Assembly (NCBI GenBank): GCA_001799045.1
Contig: MGRY01000094.1
Location: forward strand, 1-6,618
DNA from: Deltaproteobacteria bacterium RIFCSPLOWO2_02_56_12
GTDB taxonomy: Bacteria > Desulfobacterota > Binatia > UBA9968
Length of the DNA stretch: 6,618 nt
Direction of reading: 5' to 3'
Shown here: piece by piece, positions 1 to 5,822 of the stretch
Layout of the letters: every line of letters starts with the position of its first letter
Numbering within the stretch: position 1 is the first letter of the stretch
The notes under the pieces: model-generated
The model's database searches: none
The model's input: only the letters and a program-made list of their open reading frames with translations
Told to the model about the DNA's origin: nothing
Program-made: the position numbers and the translations under genes

Positions 1-1
1 C

Positions 2-424
2 AGGGAGCTCGGAATCAAGATTCTTGACGTCAAAGAGGTCCCGCTGATCACGGCTATGCTGATGACGACTCGTTCCTTTATTAAAAGGGACGAGGAGGCA
101 GTCAGGCGCTTTCTCAAGGGATACCTGGCTGCAATCCATTTCTATTTGACCCGCAGGAACGAGAGCATCGCCATAATCAGAAAATATTTCAGCGGTTCGG
201 ACCCGACGGTTTTGGAACGCATGTACGATGCCTTTGCGGCACAACTGGAACCGCTTCCTGCTCCCAATAGAGAAGCGGCGCAGGCCCTGCTTGATCTCGC
301 TTCGGTAATGGAATTAAAATCCAAGAACATCAATCCGGCCGATTTATTCGAGCCGCGTTTTCTGGAAGAGCTCAGGGCCAGCGGGTTTATCGACAAGCTT
401 TACACCGAGAAAGTCAGCTTATAG
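2..424 (+). CDS. NMT1/SsuA-like ABC transporter substrate-binding protein, C-terminal part
   Basis: The frame is open from base 2 and ends at TAG 422-424, leaving 140 residues; the N-terminal lobe and signal peptide lie before the window. The ATG at 56 is internal, because the residues before it (RELGIKILDVKEVPLITAM) continue the family pattern. It aligns with the C-terminal part of the complete binding protein at 3708-4718: TTRSFIKRDEEAVRRFLKGY matches TTRTLIRKNPEMVSRFTRGF, and RFLEELRASGFIDKLY matches RFVKELEQKGFIQSLY. Proteins of this fold bind small organic ligands (sulfonates, nitrate, pyrimidine-type thiamine precursors and others) in the periplasm and hand them to an ABC permease. Its stop codon overlaps the ribosome binding site of the bicupin 16 bp downstream, so the two are probably co-transcribed. 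The ligand cannot be told. Confidence 0.88.
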   Translation, partial: RELGIKILDVKEVPLITAMLMTTRSFIKRDEEAVRRFLKGYLAAIHFYLTRRNESIAIIRKYFSGSDPTVLERMYDAFAAQLEPLPAPNREAAQALLDLASVMELKSKNINPADLFEPRFLEELRASGFIDKLYTEKVSL

Positions 425-440
425 GAAGGACAAAGCCATC

Positions 441-1538
441 ATGAAATACACCAGCGACGAAAGGATAGATACGTACCGAAAGTGGCAACAATCGCAGAAA
501 ATCCCTATCAACACCGGTTTTTTAATCGAAGACGTAAGGAAGATCGAGGTCGCGCCCTGGGACCACAAGGGCGGGCTGGGGGCATTTATCAACCTGGACG
601 GGACCGGAGAGACCAACGATGCCTATGTTTGCGAGATCCCGCCGGGGAAACAGTTGAAGGTCCAAAAACATCTTTACGAAGAGATGGTCTTCATTCTCGA
701 CGGTCACGGCGCTACTTCGGTATGGCAGAAAAGCGGCAAGAAGCACACCTTCGAGTGGCATCCGGGAAGCCTGTTCGCCGTTCCGTTGAATTGCTCGTAC
801 CAGCTCTTCAACGGGCAGGGAAACGCCCCGGTGAGGTATTTTGCCGTTACCAACGCGCCTTTCATGATGAATGTTTTTCATAACCTCGATTTCATTTTCG
901 ACAACGATTTCGCCTTTACCGACCGTTTTTTACCCGAGGACGACGAATACTTCAGCGGCAAAGGCCAGCTTTGGGGGCGCAAGATGTCGGTCAATTTCGT
1001 TCCCAATACGCGGGATTTTCAGCTCTACGACTGGAAAGAACGCGGCGCCGGCGGAAAACACGTCAACTTCGATCTTGCCGGCAACGTCATGGGCGCTCAC
1101 ATCTCGGAATTTCCCGTCGGCCGATATAAAAAGGCCCATCGCCACGGCCCCGGAGCCCATGTGACCATCTTGAGCGGGCAAGGCTATTCGCTGCTTTGGC
1201 CCGAGCACGGCGAGATGGTTCGGGCGAACTGGAAGCCGGGAAGCGTTGTGGTTCCGCCAAACCAGTGGTTTCACCAGCATTTCAATTCCGGGGCCGAGCC
1301 CGCTCGCTACCTGGCGCTACGTTGGAATAGCTGGCGCTACCGCTTCGCCGTCATTAACAGCGACACGCCGGTGGACGTCAGCCTCAAAGAGGGCGGCGCA
1401 CAGATTGAATACGAGGACGAGGATCGAAAGATCCATGAGATCTTCGAGTCAGCGCTCGCCAAGGTAGGCGCGCCGTGCCATATGGGCTCCATGGTGCCCT
1501 GGTGCGCGCAAAAAGAGTCCGGCCACAGCCACAAATAG
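441..1538 (+). CDS. Bicupin protein, gentisate dioxygenase-like fold, altered N-terminal metal site
   Basis: 365 residues; ATG 441 is preceded by AGGAAGGA at 423-430. No signal peptide, so probably cytoplasmic. Two cupin barrels are visible. The first has motif 1 at about 69-88 (GKQLKVQKHLYEE) and motif 2 at 109-124 (GSLFAVPLNCSYQLFN). There the first His is Gln75 and the motif 2 His is Tyr120, leaving only His77 and Glu81 of the usual ligands. The second has GRYKKAHRHGPGAH at 230-240 and PPNQWFHQHFN at 272-282: His233, His235 and His278 are kept, while the Glu position is Ala239. A three-His site is typical of gentisate-type and some other cupin dioxygenases, and the WFHQH stretch recalls their PxWxWHxH pattern (from memory). 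It follows a binding-protein gene and has a paralogue at 1897-2829 that shares HQHFN. An Fe(II) or other metal dioxygenase or isomerase is likely; the substrate is unknown. Confidence 0.85.
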   Translation: MKYTSDERIDTYRKWQQSQKIPINTGFLIEDVRKIEVAPWDHKGGLGAFINLDGTGETNDAYVCEIPPGKQLKVQKHLYEEMVFILDGHGATSVWQKSGKKHTFEWHPGSLFAVPLNCSYQLFNGQGNAPVRYFAVTNAPFMMNVFHNLDFIFDNDFAFTDRFLPEDDEYFSGKGQLWGRKMSVNFVPNTRDFQLYDWKERGAGGKHVNFDLAGNVMGAHISEFPVGRYKKAHRHGPGAHVTILSGQGYSLLWPEHGEMVRANWKPGSVVVPPNQWFHQHFNSGAEPARYLALRWNSWRYRFAVINSDTPVDVSLKEGGAQIEYEDEDRKIHEIFESALAKVGAPCHMGSMVPWCAQKESGHSHK

Positions 1539-1542
1539 AGAA

Positions 1543-1788
1543 TTAGCTCGAGCTTTTAACTATGGATTCCAAGCGCGCGGTCACCAGCCGTCCGGGATGG
1601 CGCAGGATGATTCTAGCGGCCGAAGGAGAAATCGGCCGGCCAAAGAGGCTATAGCGCTGTCCGTTCTTCTCCTGGCTGTTGGCCCAATCCGCAAATTCTT
1701 CGGGCGAGGGGGGATGGCCGATCTCGCGTGCGCACCTGCGCACAATAAAACCGAGCATGAGCCTATTGTTGTTGCTCTCGCCAGTCAT
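1543..1788 (-). CDS. Small conserved-looking protein of unknown function
   Basis: 81 residues from ATG 1788, ending at TAA 1543-1545, only 4 bp from the stop of the convergent bicupin gene. An in-frame ATG at 1800 would add MDDN, but the only Shine-Dalgarno-like sequence (GAAGGA, 1800-1805) overlaps that codon and sits 11 nt before ATG 1788, so I prefer the shorter form. The protein is soluble, with no signal peptide or membrane segment. It has an amphipathic start (LMLGFIVRRCAREIG), a PSPEEFADWAN turn-helix, a central SLFGRPIS and a basic, hydrophobic end (ARIILRHPGRLVTAR). Such patterning, and the lack of low complexity, speak for a real gene, but I do not recognise the family. It follows the second bicupin on the same strand after the heptamer-repeat array. 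It could be read from that promoter or not expressed at all. Confidence 0.55.
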   Translation of the reverse strand: MTGESNNNRLMLGFIVRRCAREIGHPPSPEEFADWANSQEKNGQRYSLFGRPISPSAARIILRHPGRLVTARLESIVKSSS

Positions 1789-1810
1789 GTTATCGTCCAT
1801 CCTTCACAAC

Positions 1811-1888
1811 AGTAAGCAGTATGCAGTCGGCAGTTGGCAGACCTCGTCCAGTTTTTTGCTGCTTACTGCCTTCTGCATACCGCCGACT
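1811..1888. repeat. Inverted array of AGTNNGC heptamers (4 + 4 units)
   Basis: Four head-to-tail 7-bp units follow each other at 1811-1838: AGTAAGC, AGTATGC, AGTCGGC, AGTTGGC. After a 22-bp spacer, four units of the opposite orientation lie at 1861-1888: GCTTACT, GCCTTCT, GCATACC, GCCGACT. The outer AGT and GC bases are fixed in nearly all units and the middle two vary. The two arms can pair over 28 positions with about 21 matches, mismatches falling mainly on the variable middle bases; AG 1839-1840 and CT 1859-1860 extend the stem. The array begins 8 bp after the stop of the second bicupin gene and ends just before the small gene at 1543-1788, so its transcript could act as a 3' stabilising or attenuating hairpin. 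No T tract follows, so it is not a standard intrinsic terminator. Confidence 0.8.
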
Positions 1889-1896
1889 GATTCCCA

Positions 1897-2829
1897 CTAG
1901 TCGTCCATGTGCGTGGCCTTCATGTGGCGGTCGATCGTCGTGTATCCTTTCCATTGGTCCACAAACCAGTAACGGATACCAAATTCGAACCGGAGCTCTT
2001 TCATGTCAACGTCGTTCGGGTTGAAATGCTGGTGGTGCATCATGCCGGGCGGAACATGGACCGCGTCGCCCTGCTCCCACTCATGCCTCTTGCCGCCGAT
2101 CTCCGAATAGCCACTCCCCTGCAGGGCATAGAGATAGGCCTCCGGGTGCGCATGGCTGTGGCTCTTGGAGTGAGGCAAATCCACAAAGATCGAGCTGATC
2201 GCCGCTGCCGTAGCCTTGAAGCCGTTCTGTTTTCCACTCCTTCCCATCAGAAAATAGGTGGCGCCGTGCTTGGTCTCGGCCGAGCGCTCGAATTGCTCCT
2301 CGTGCATGGAGATCCGCCGGCCGTCGGCGGGCCAGTATTGCGACTCTTCCGGCGGCGCCTTGGCGAGCACAGCCGCATCATTCGCCCCCGCGTCTTCGAT
2401 CTGCTCTATTCTTCCCATATAAAGGAATGCTTCGAGCGGCCACGCCAGGCCTGAAATATAGGGTACCGGCTCCTTGCCGGTATTGAAGAGCTGGTGCGAT
2501 GAACGATACGGAATGTGGAATATCGTTCCGCGGTGAAAATTGTAACGCTTGTCGTCCAGCACCATGAATCCATCGCCGCGCTCGATGTAAATCGCCTCCT
2601 CGCCGTGAAGGTGTTTGCCCGTATGCCAGCCCGCCGGGATTTCCGCCTTCATCAGCAGGCTGCCGCCGGTGGAAAATCCCGTCTCCGGCGCTATCATGAG
2701 CGCCGCCTTACTGTCCTGGCGCGTGCGCACCCAGTTCAAGTTTTTCCCTTTTGCCACTCGCGGGGCCTCCGACACGGTTTTCTCCAGACTTTCCGATCTC
2801 TCCAGCCATGCGGAATAAAAATCCTGCAT
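1897..2829 (-). CDS. Bicupin protein with two complete metal-binding sites
   Basis: 310 residues from ATG 2829, preceded by a strong GGAGG (within 2831-2840); stop TAG at 1897-1899. No signal peptide. The N-terminal cupin has GWHTGKHLHGEEAIYI (from 67; His73, His75, Glu77 or Glu78) and GTIFHIPYRSSHQLFN (101-116; His112). The C-terminal cupin has SHSHAHPEAYLYALQGSG (223-240; His224, His226, Glu230) and PPGMMHHQHFN (260-270; His265 or His266). Both barrels therefore keep a possible 3-His/1-Glu site, unlike the related bicupin at 441-1538. Bicupins include gentisate, salicylate and hydroxynaphthoate dioxygenases, oxalate decarboxylases and quercetinases; the sequence does not decide among them. 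It has its own promoter candidate at 2901-2929 and is separated from the binding-protein genes upstream by a phospholipase-D-like gene. Cytoplasmic metal-dependent oxygenase or isomerase is the best guess. Confidence 0.86.
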   Translation of the reverse strand: MQDFYSAWLERSESLEKTVSEAPRVAKGKNLNWVRTRQDSKAALMIAPETGFSTGGSLLMKAEIPAGWHTGKHLHGEEAIYIERGDGFMVLDDKRYNFHRGTIFHIPYRSSHQLFNTGKEPVPYISGLAWPLEAFLYMGRIEQIEDAGANDAAVLAKAPPEESQYWPADGRRISMHEEQFERSAETKHGATYFLMGRSGKQNGFKATAAAISSIFVDLPHSKSHSHAHPEAYLYALQGSGYSEIGGKRHEWEQGDAVHVPPGMMHHQHFNPNDVDMKELRFEFGIRYWFVDQWKGYTTIDRHMKATHMDD

Positions 2830-2863
2830 CTCTCCTCCTCAATGTGGCGATTTTGAACGAAAC

Positions 2864-2891
2864 GTCCGCCGTCACATTTGCGACAGCGGAC
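2864..2891. promoter_or_regulatory. Imperfect inverted repeat at the start of the bicupin transcript
   Basis: GTCCGC (2864-2869) and GCGGAC (2886-2891) are perfect inverted copies. After one mismatched pair they are extended inward by GTC and GAC, giving a 9-bp stem around an 8-base loop. The element lies directly downstream of the -10 box at 2901-2906, where the transcript should start. It could be an operator for a dimeric regulator or a 5' stem-loop of the mRNA. There is no T tract and it is far from being a terminator of the gene upstream. Confidence 0.45.
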
Positions 2892-2900
2892 TCGATGGAA

Positions 2901-2929
2901 ACATTATTCGATGATAGAGGTCATGTCAA
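2901..2929 (-). promoter_or_regulatory. Sigma70-type promoter for the second bicupin gene
   Basis: On the - strand a perfect TTGACA (2924-2929) is followed after exactly 17 bp by TAATGT (2901-2906), which keeps the first TA and last T of the -10 consensus. Transcription would start near 2894, giving a 5' untranslated region of about 65 nt before ATG 2829. It lies in the longest intergenic gap of the window, which fits an independent transcript for the bicupin. Confidence 0.6.
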
Positions 2930-2959
2930 ACGACGAGCCAGGGTCGTGGTGAAATTTTC

Positions 2960-3466
2960 TTACTGAATTTTTCCCCATTCCCTAACGTACATCTTGGCCA
3001 GTTCCGGGCAATCCAGGACCAGCAGGTTCTCCCAGTTCTTCTCGGCCTTTAGGGTCCAGTTATAGGAACCGGTAATCACCTTGCCCTGATCGACGACGGC
3101 AAACTTGTTGTGGTTTCTTCCCTCCGGAGCAACGGGCTGGACGCGGACGCCTGAAGCCGTGAGAAACTCCACGATCGTGTTTTCCCTTTTCTCCTTGCTC
3201 TTCGCCGCATCGATCTTGACGCTCACGCTGACGCCGCGCGCGGCGATTTTCACCAGCTCTTCCGCCAACGCCCGGTTATCGAAGCCGTAAAGGGCCAGCA
3301 ATAAGGTCGAGCGCGCTTGACGAATCTCCGCTATAACCGCAGCGCCGATACTTCCCTGGCTGTGGAACAAGGCCTTCACTTTGCAGCTTGCGGTCTCGTC
3401 GGCGTATGCCGGCAAAACCACCAAGAGCGCAAGCAAAAAAAACAGGGCGTAAAACGATCTTCTCAT
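2960..3466 (-). CDS. Secreted phospholipase D/Nuc-like protein with a single HKD motif
   Basis: 168 residues from ATG 3466. An upstream TTG at 3565 keeps the frame open, but GGGAGGGG (3472-3479) lies 5 nt before ATG 3466 and a clean signal peptide begins there (MRRSFYALFFLLALLVVLPA, then cleavage near AYA|DE), so this start is firm. The mature protein is one PLD domain: LLLALYGFDNRALAEELVKI and a basic-acidic linker, the catalytic HNKFAVVD (His119, Lys121, Asp126 of HxKx4D), then GSYNWT and NWENLLVLD. Single-HKD proteins of this size resemble the periplasmic endonuclease Nuc and work as dimers, hydrolysing phosphodiester bonds of nucleic acids or lipids through a phosphohistidine. Expected location is the periplasm. 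It sits among uptake and cupin genes with no clear functional tie. Nuclease is more likely than lipase judging from length. Confidence 0.88.
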   Translation of the reverse strand: MRRSFYALFFLLALLVVLPAYADETASCKVKALFHSQGSIGAAVIAEIRQARSTLLLALYGFDNRALAEELVKIAARGVSVSVKIDAAKSKEKRENTIVEFLTASGVRVQPVAPEGRNHNKFAVVDQGKVITGSYNWTLKAEKNWENLLVLDCPELAKMYVREWGKIQ

Positions 3467-3471
3467 CTCGG

Positions 3472-3479
3472 CCCCTCCC
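3472..3479 (-). promoter_or_regulatory. Ribosome binding site fixing the start of the PLD-like gene
   Basis: GGGAGGGG on the - strand, 5 nt before ATG 3466. It decides for this ATG over the in-frame TTG at 3565, which would put 33 non-secretory residues before the signal peptide. Confidence 0.7.
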
Positions 3480-3551
3480 GGCCCCATTTCCCTGGCCCAA
3501 TCGTAGATGACTTTGCCAACCGACGCAAACCCGATTGCTAAACCGCTGCGC

Positions 3552-3632
3552 CTACGATTCACCAAGCCGTCGCAATCGAGGGCGCAAAAAAAACAGCGCT
3601 ACCATGGCGACAACGACGATAGCGGAGCGCAC
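3552..3632 (-). CDS. Possible 26-residue single-span membrane peptide
   Basis: A GTG at 3632 is preceded by a near-ideal GGAGGT (3638-3643) with a 5-nt gap. The frame runs 26 codons to TAG 3552-3554. The peptide starts MRSAIVVVAMVALFFL, a hydrophobic stretch of about 13 residues after the first Arg, and continues RPRLRRLGES, a strongly basic tail. This is the layout of a small inner-membrane protein with a cytoplasmic C terminus, or of a toxin-like membrane peptide. It lies in the 240-bp gap between the NMT1-type binding-protein gene and the PLD-like gene, on their strand. Against it: very short, GTG start, no known family, and the Phe-Phe-Leu part comes from a run of eight T. Treat as a candidate only. 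Confidence 0.3.
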   Translation of the reverse strand: MRSAIVVVAMVALFFLRPRLRRLGES

Positions 3633-3707
3633 GAAAGACCTCCCATCCCCTAACCATCTCGCGCCATCTCTTCTCTCTTCATCCTCTTCATTTTCTCTCC
3701 CCTGCGC

Positions 3708-4718
3708 TCAACGCCCGTAAAGGGATTGAATGAACCCTTTCTGCTCCAGCTCCTTGACGAATCTGTTATCCATGAAATCCTGGACTTTGGCGTTCGCCGC
3801 CTGCGGGTTTCGCTCCCTGATAAAGTCGAGAACCGTTTGAAGCCCGGCCTCGCTCACATAAGGGACTTTGGGAATCACGCGCCCGACGTAGTAGTCGTAG
3901 CTGGCATTGAGAACATCGAGGTCGTCGGTCCGCATGTACTTCTTCAACACCTTTAACGTGAATTCCCGGTGGCTCCTGGCATAGTGGATTCCCGCGACGA
4001 AGCCCCTGGTGAAACGGCTCACCATCTCCGGGTTTTTTCGGATCAGAGTCCGGGTGGTGATCAGGGACGCCGCTTCGTACGGGATATTGAGGTCCGTGAG
4101 GTCGAGCAGGGCACGGAAGCCGAGTTTTTGCGCGGCGACATAGGCCGATGGAGTCAACACTGTCGCGTCGACAACTCCTTGCTGCAATGCGGCAATCCTC
4201 TCCGTGTCGCTGCCGATAGTGATGAAGCTTACCTCCCGCTCGGAAAGCCCCAACTTCTGCACGGCGAAGCGGGCTGCCAGATCAGAATCCGTCCCCGGGC
4301 GGCTGATGGCAAGTTTTCTTCCCTTGAGCGTGGCGGCGCCGGTGATCTCTTTCTTGGTTACCAAATAGAAAGAAAGGCCGGGGGCGGCGGTGGCGATCAG
4401 GACCGTATCGATACCTCCGATCCTGGCGAGCACGGAAGAACTCGCTCCCAGGGCGGCAAAGTGCGCCTCTGCGGCCACCAGCGCGTTGATCGCCGTGGTG
4501 CTCCCGCGCAGAAAAACCACATCGACGTCCAGCCCCTGCTGGCGGTACAACCCCGCCTCGCGCGCGACCCAGAAGGCGGTGAGATTCCCCCCTGAGGAGC
4601 CGAAGGCAAGTATTGCCCGCTCGCTCTTTTGTCCCCACGATTCCAGCGGATAAAAGAAGAGGACCGAGAAAAAAACCAGACCCGTGCACAAGATTTCCGA
4701 TAATCTCCGCAGCTTCAT
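3708..4718 (-). CDS. NMT1/SsuA-like ABC transporter substrate-binding protein
   Basis: 336 residues from ATG 4718, with GGGGAGGA 7-8 nt upstream; stop TGA 3708-3710. A signal peptide covers about 1-29 (basic MKLRR, hydrophobic ILCTGLVFFSVLFFYP, cleavage near SWG|Q), so it acts in the periplasm. The first lobe has FWVAREAGLYRQQGLDVDVV (49-68), the hallmark of the family, then RGSTTAINALVAAEAHFA; the hinge and second lobe have LKGRKLAISRPGTDSD (131-146) and LQQGVVDATVLTP. The C-terminal part is closely related to the truncated protein at 2-424. Family members bind sulfonates, taurine, nitrate, pyrimidine precursors, phthalates and others; ligand unknown here. It follows the AfuA-like binding-protein gene by 77 bp on the same strand. 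No permease or ATPase is next to it, so it is either a stand-alone binding protein or served by a distant transporter. Confidence 0.92.
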   Translation of the reverse strand: MKLRRLSEILCTGLVFFSVLFFYPLESWGQKSERAILAFGSSGGNLTAFWVAREAGLYRQQGLDVDVVFLRGSTTAINALVAAEAHFAALGASSSVLARIGGIDTVLIATAAPGLSFYLVTKKEITGAATLKGRKLAISRPGTDSDLAARFAVQKLGLSEREVSFITIGSDTERIAALQQGVVDATVLTPSAYVAAQKLGFRALLDLTDLNIPYEAASLITTRTLIRKNPEMVSRFTRGFVAGIHYARSHREFTLKVLKKYMRTDDLDVLNASYDYYVGRVIPKVPYVSEAGLQTVLDFIRERNPQAANAKVQDFMDNRFVKELEQKGFIQSLYGR

Positions 4719-4795
4719 TTCAATTTCCTCCCCGTAACCGGCTTCAGGCGGTTTCCAAGAATTTATAATAGCTCCTTCTCCCTGATCGTGACATC

Positions 4796-5806
4796 TTACC
4801 TCCTCGGGCCGAAGATCTCGTCGAACTCTTTGACGTAACGGTTAAGATCCAGAGTGATTTTGGGGGAGATCGGGTGGACGACAAGGTGGGCGGGGTCCAG
4901 AGGAGAATCTTTCGGCAGGATACCCGGAAAGGCCGAAGTATTGCCGTTTTTATAAACTTCGGTCTGCCCCTCTTTCGAAATCAGGAAGTTAGCCAGTAAG
5001 CGCGCTGCATTGGGATGCGGGGGTGCGGCAGAAAATCCCAGTTTTGAGACACTGACGATGATCGGCCTGGTGGTGCGCACCCAGTCGATCGGCGCCCCGC
5101 TCTTTTTCATGGCTTCGGCCCGATGGCCGAAGGTAAGGGAAAGCGCAAATTCGCCGGCGGCCATCAACTGCGTAACCTGGGTATGTCCTTTGGCCCAGCG
5201 GATCTCCTGCCGGGCGAGACCGCCGAAAAGTTTTCTTGCCTTCTCCTCCCCGAAGTATTCCATCATCGCACCCAACCAATCGAACTCTTCGGGGTCCATC
5301 CCTATTTTCCCCCTCCATTTCGGATCGCTCAAATCGGGCCAATCGTGCGGCAGCTGCTCTCTTGGCACCATCTTGGTGTTGTATCCGAGCACGAAATGGT
5401 TGATATGGAGTCCAACCCAGTATCCGTTGGGATCCTTAAATTTGGCATCCATAACCCCTGCTCCAGGGACGCGATAGGGGGTGAGAACGTTTATGCGGTA
5501 CATCATCGGAAGAATCTGGCTGTTGACCACATCGAAAAGAATTTTCCCCGCCTGCTTTTCCGTCGAGATGCGGTTGAGCATCCTCTCGTCCGAAGAGCGA
5601 ATGAGGTCCACCTTGATGAAGGGATATTTTTTCTCGAAGGCATTCGAGACCGCCTGGGCCATGCCCAGATTGGAGCCCGAATACCAGACGACGCGCCCCT
5701 CGGCCTTCGCTCCGGAGACGAGGTCGGCTTCCTGCGCCTCCGCGCGAACCGACAGCGATGCCATGAGCAATAAGGCTGGCAATAATACCCGGCGCCGCAC
5801 ATTCAT
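4796..5806 (-). CDS. AfuA/FutA-like family-1 extracellular solute-binding protein
   Basis: 336 residues from ATG 5806; stop TAA 4796-4798. ATG 5815 is in frame, but the AAAGGAG at 5816-5822 directly abuts it and is 9 nt from ATG 5806, which also starts the signal peptide cleanly (MNVRRRVLLPALLLMASLSV, cleavage near AEA|Q). Family features: AEGRVVWYSGS (about 35-45), FEKKYPFIKVDLIRSS, EKQAGKILFDVVNS, the hallmark WPDLSDPKWRGKIGMD (156-171), and near the end PHPNAARLLANFLISKEGQ and KNGNTSAFPG. The region that holds the paired iron-binding tyrosines in FbpA reads GEFALSLTFGHRAE here, without tyrosine, so Fe(III) is doubtful; phosphonates, polyamines, thiamine-like or other organic ligands are possible. 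The RBS overlaps the TGA of the preceding binding-protein gene, so the two are translationally linked. Periplasmic. Confidence 0.9.
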   Translation of the reverse strand: MNVRRRVLLPALLLMASLSVRAEAQEADLVSGAKAEGRVVWYSGSNLGMAQAVSNAFEKKYPFIKVDLIRSSDERMLNRISTEKQAGKILFDVVNSQILPMMYRINVLTPYRVPGAGVMDAKFKDPNGYWVGLHINHFVLGYNTKMVPREQLPHDWPDLSDPKWRGKIGMDPEEFDWLGAMMEYFGEEKARKLFGGLARQEIRWAKGHTQVTQLMAAGEFALSLTFGHRAEAMKKSGAPIDWVRTTRPIIVSVSKLGFSAAPPHPNAARLLANFLISKEGQTEVYKNGNTSAFPGILPKDSPLDPAHLVVHPISPKITLDLNRYVKEFDEIFGPRR

Positions 5807-5815
5807 AAGAGCCAT

Positions 5816-5822
5816 CTCCTTT
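5816..5822 (-). promoter_or_regulatory. Ribosome binding site of the AfuA-like gene, overlapping the upstream stop codon
   Basis: AAAGGAG on the - strand shares its first A with the TGA stop (5822-5824) of the upstream gene. The 9-nt distance to ATG 5806 favours that start over ATG 5815, which leaves no spacing, and suggests translational coupling. Confidence 0.6.

Noticed and set aside
1545..1554. Perfect 10-bp palindrome AGCTCGAGCT between convergent genes, followed by TTTT
   Set aside because: No loop is possible for a stable RNA hairpin without losing base pairs; too short for a bidirectional terminator.
1728..1743. Near-perfect palindrome GTGCGCA-CC-TGCGCAC
   Set aside because: It lies inside the small - strand gene and encodes Arg-Arg-Cys-Ala-Arg; no T tract follows on either strand and one copy only was seen, so it may be a codon-driven coincidence.
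1909..2454. Long + strand open frame of 181 codons opposite the second bicupin
   Set aside because: It is the antisense shadow of a well-supported cupin gene and shows no domain pattern of its own.
3467..3565. N-terminal extension of the PLD-like protein from TTG 3565
   Set aside because: It would place 33 residues before a clear signal peptide, and the strong ribosome binding site is at ATG 3466.
3969..4595. Long + strand open frame of 208 codons opposite the NMT1-type gene
   Set aside because: Antisense shadow; Arg/Gly-rich with no signal or domain, while the opposite strand has a full family pattern and signal peptide.
4761..4772. AT-rich TATTATAAAT on the - strand before the NMT1-type gene, possible -10 box
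   Set aside because: No recognisable -35 sequence at 16-18 bp; the gene may simply be read through from upstream.
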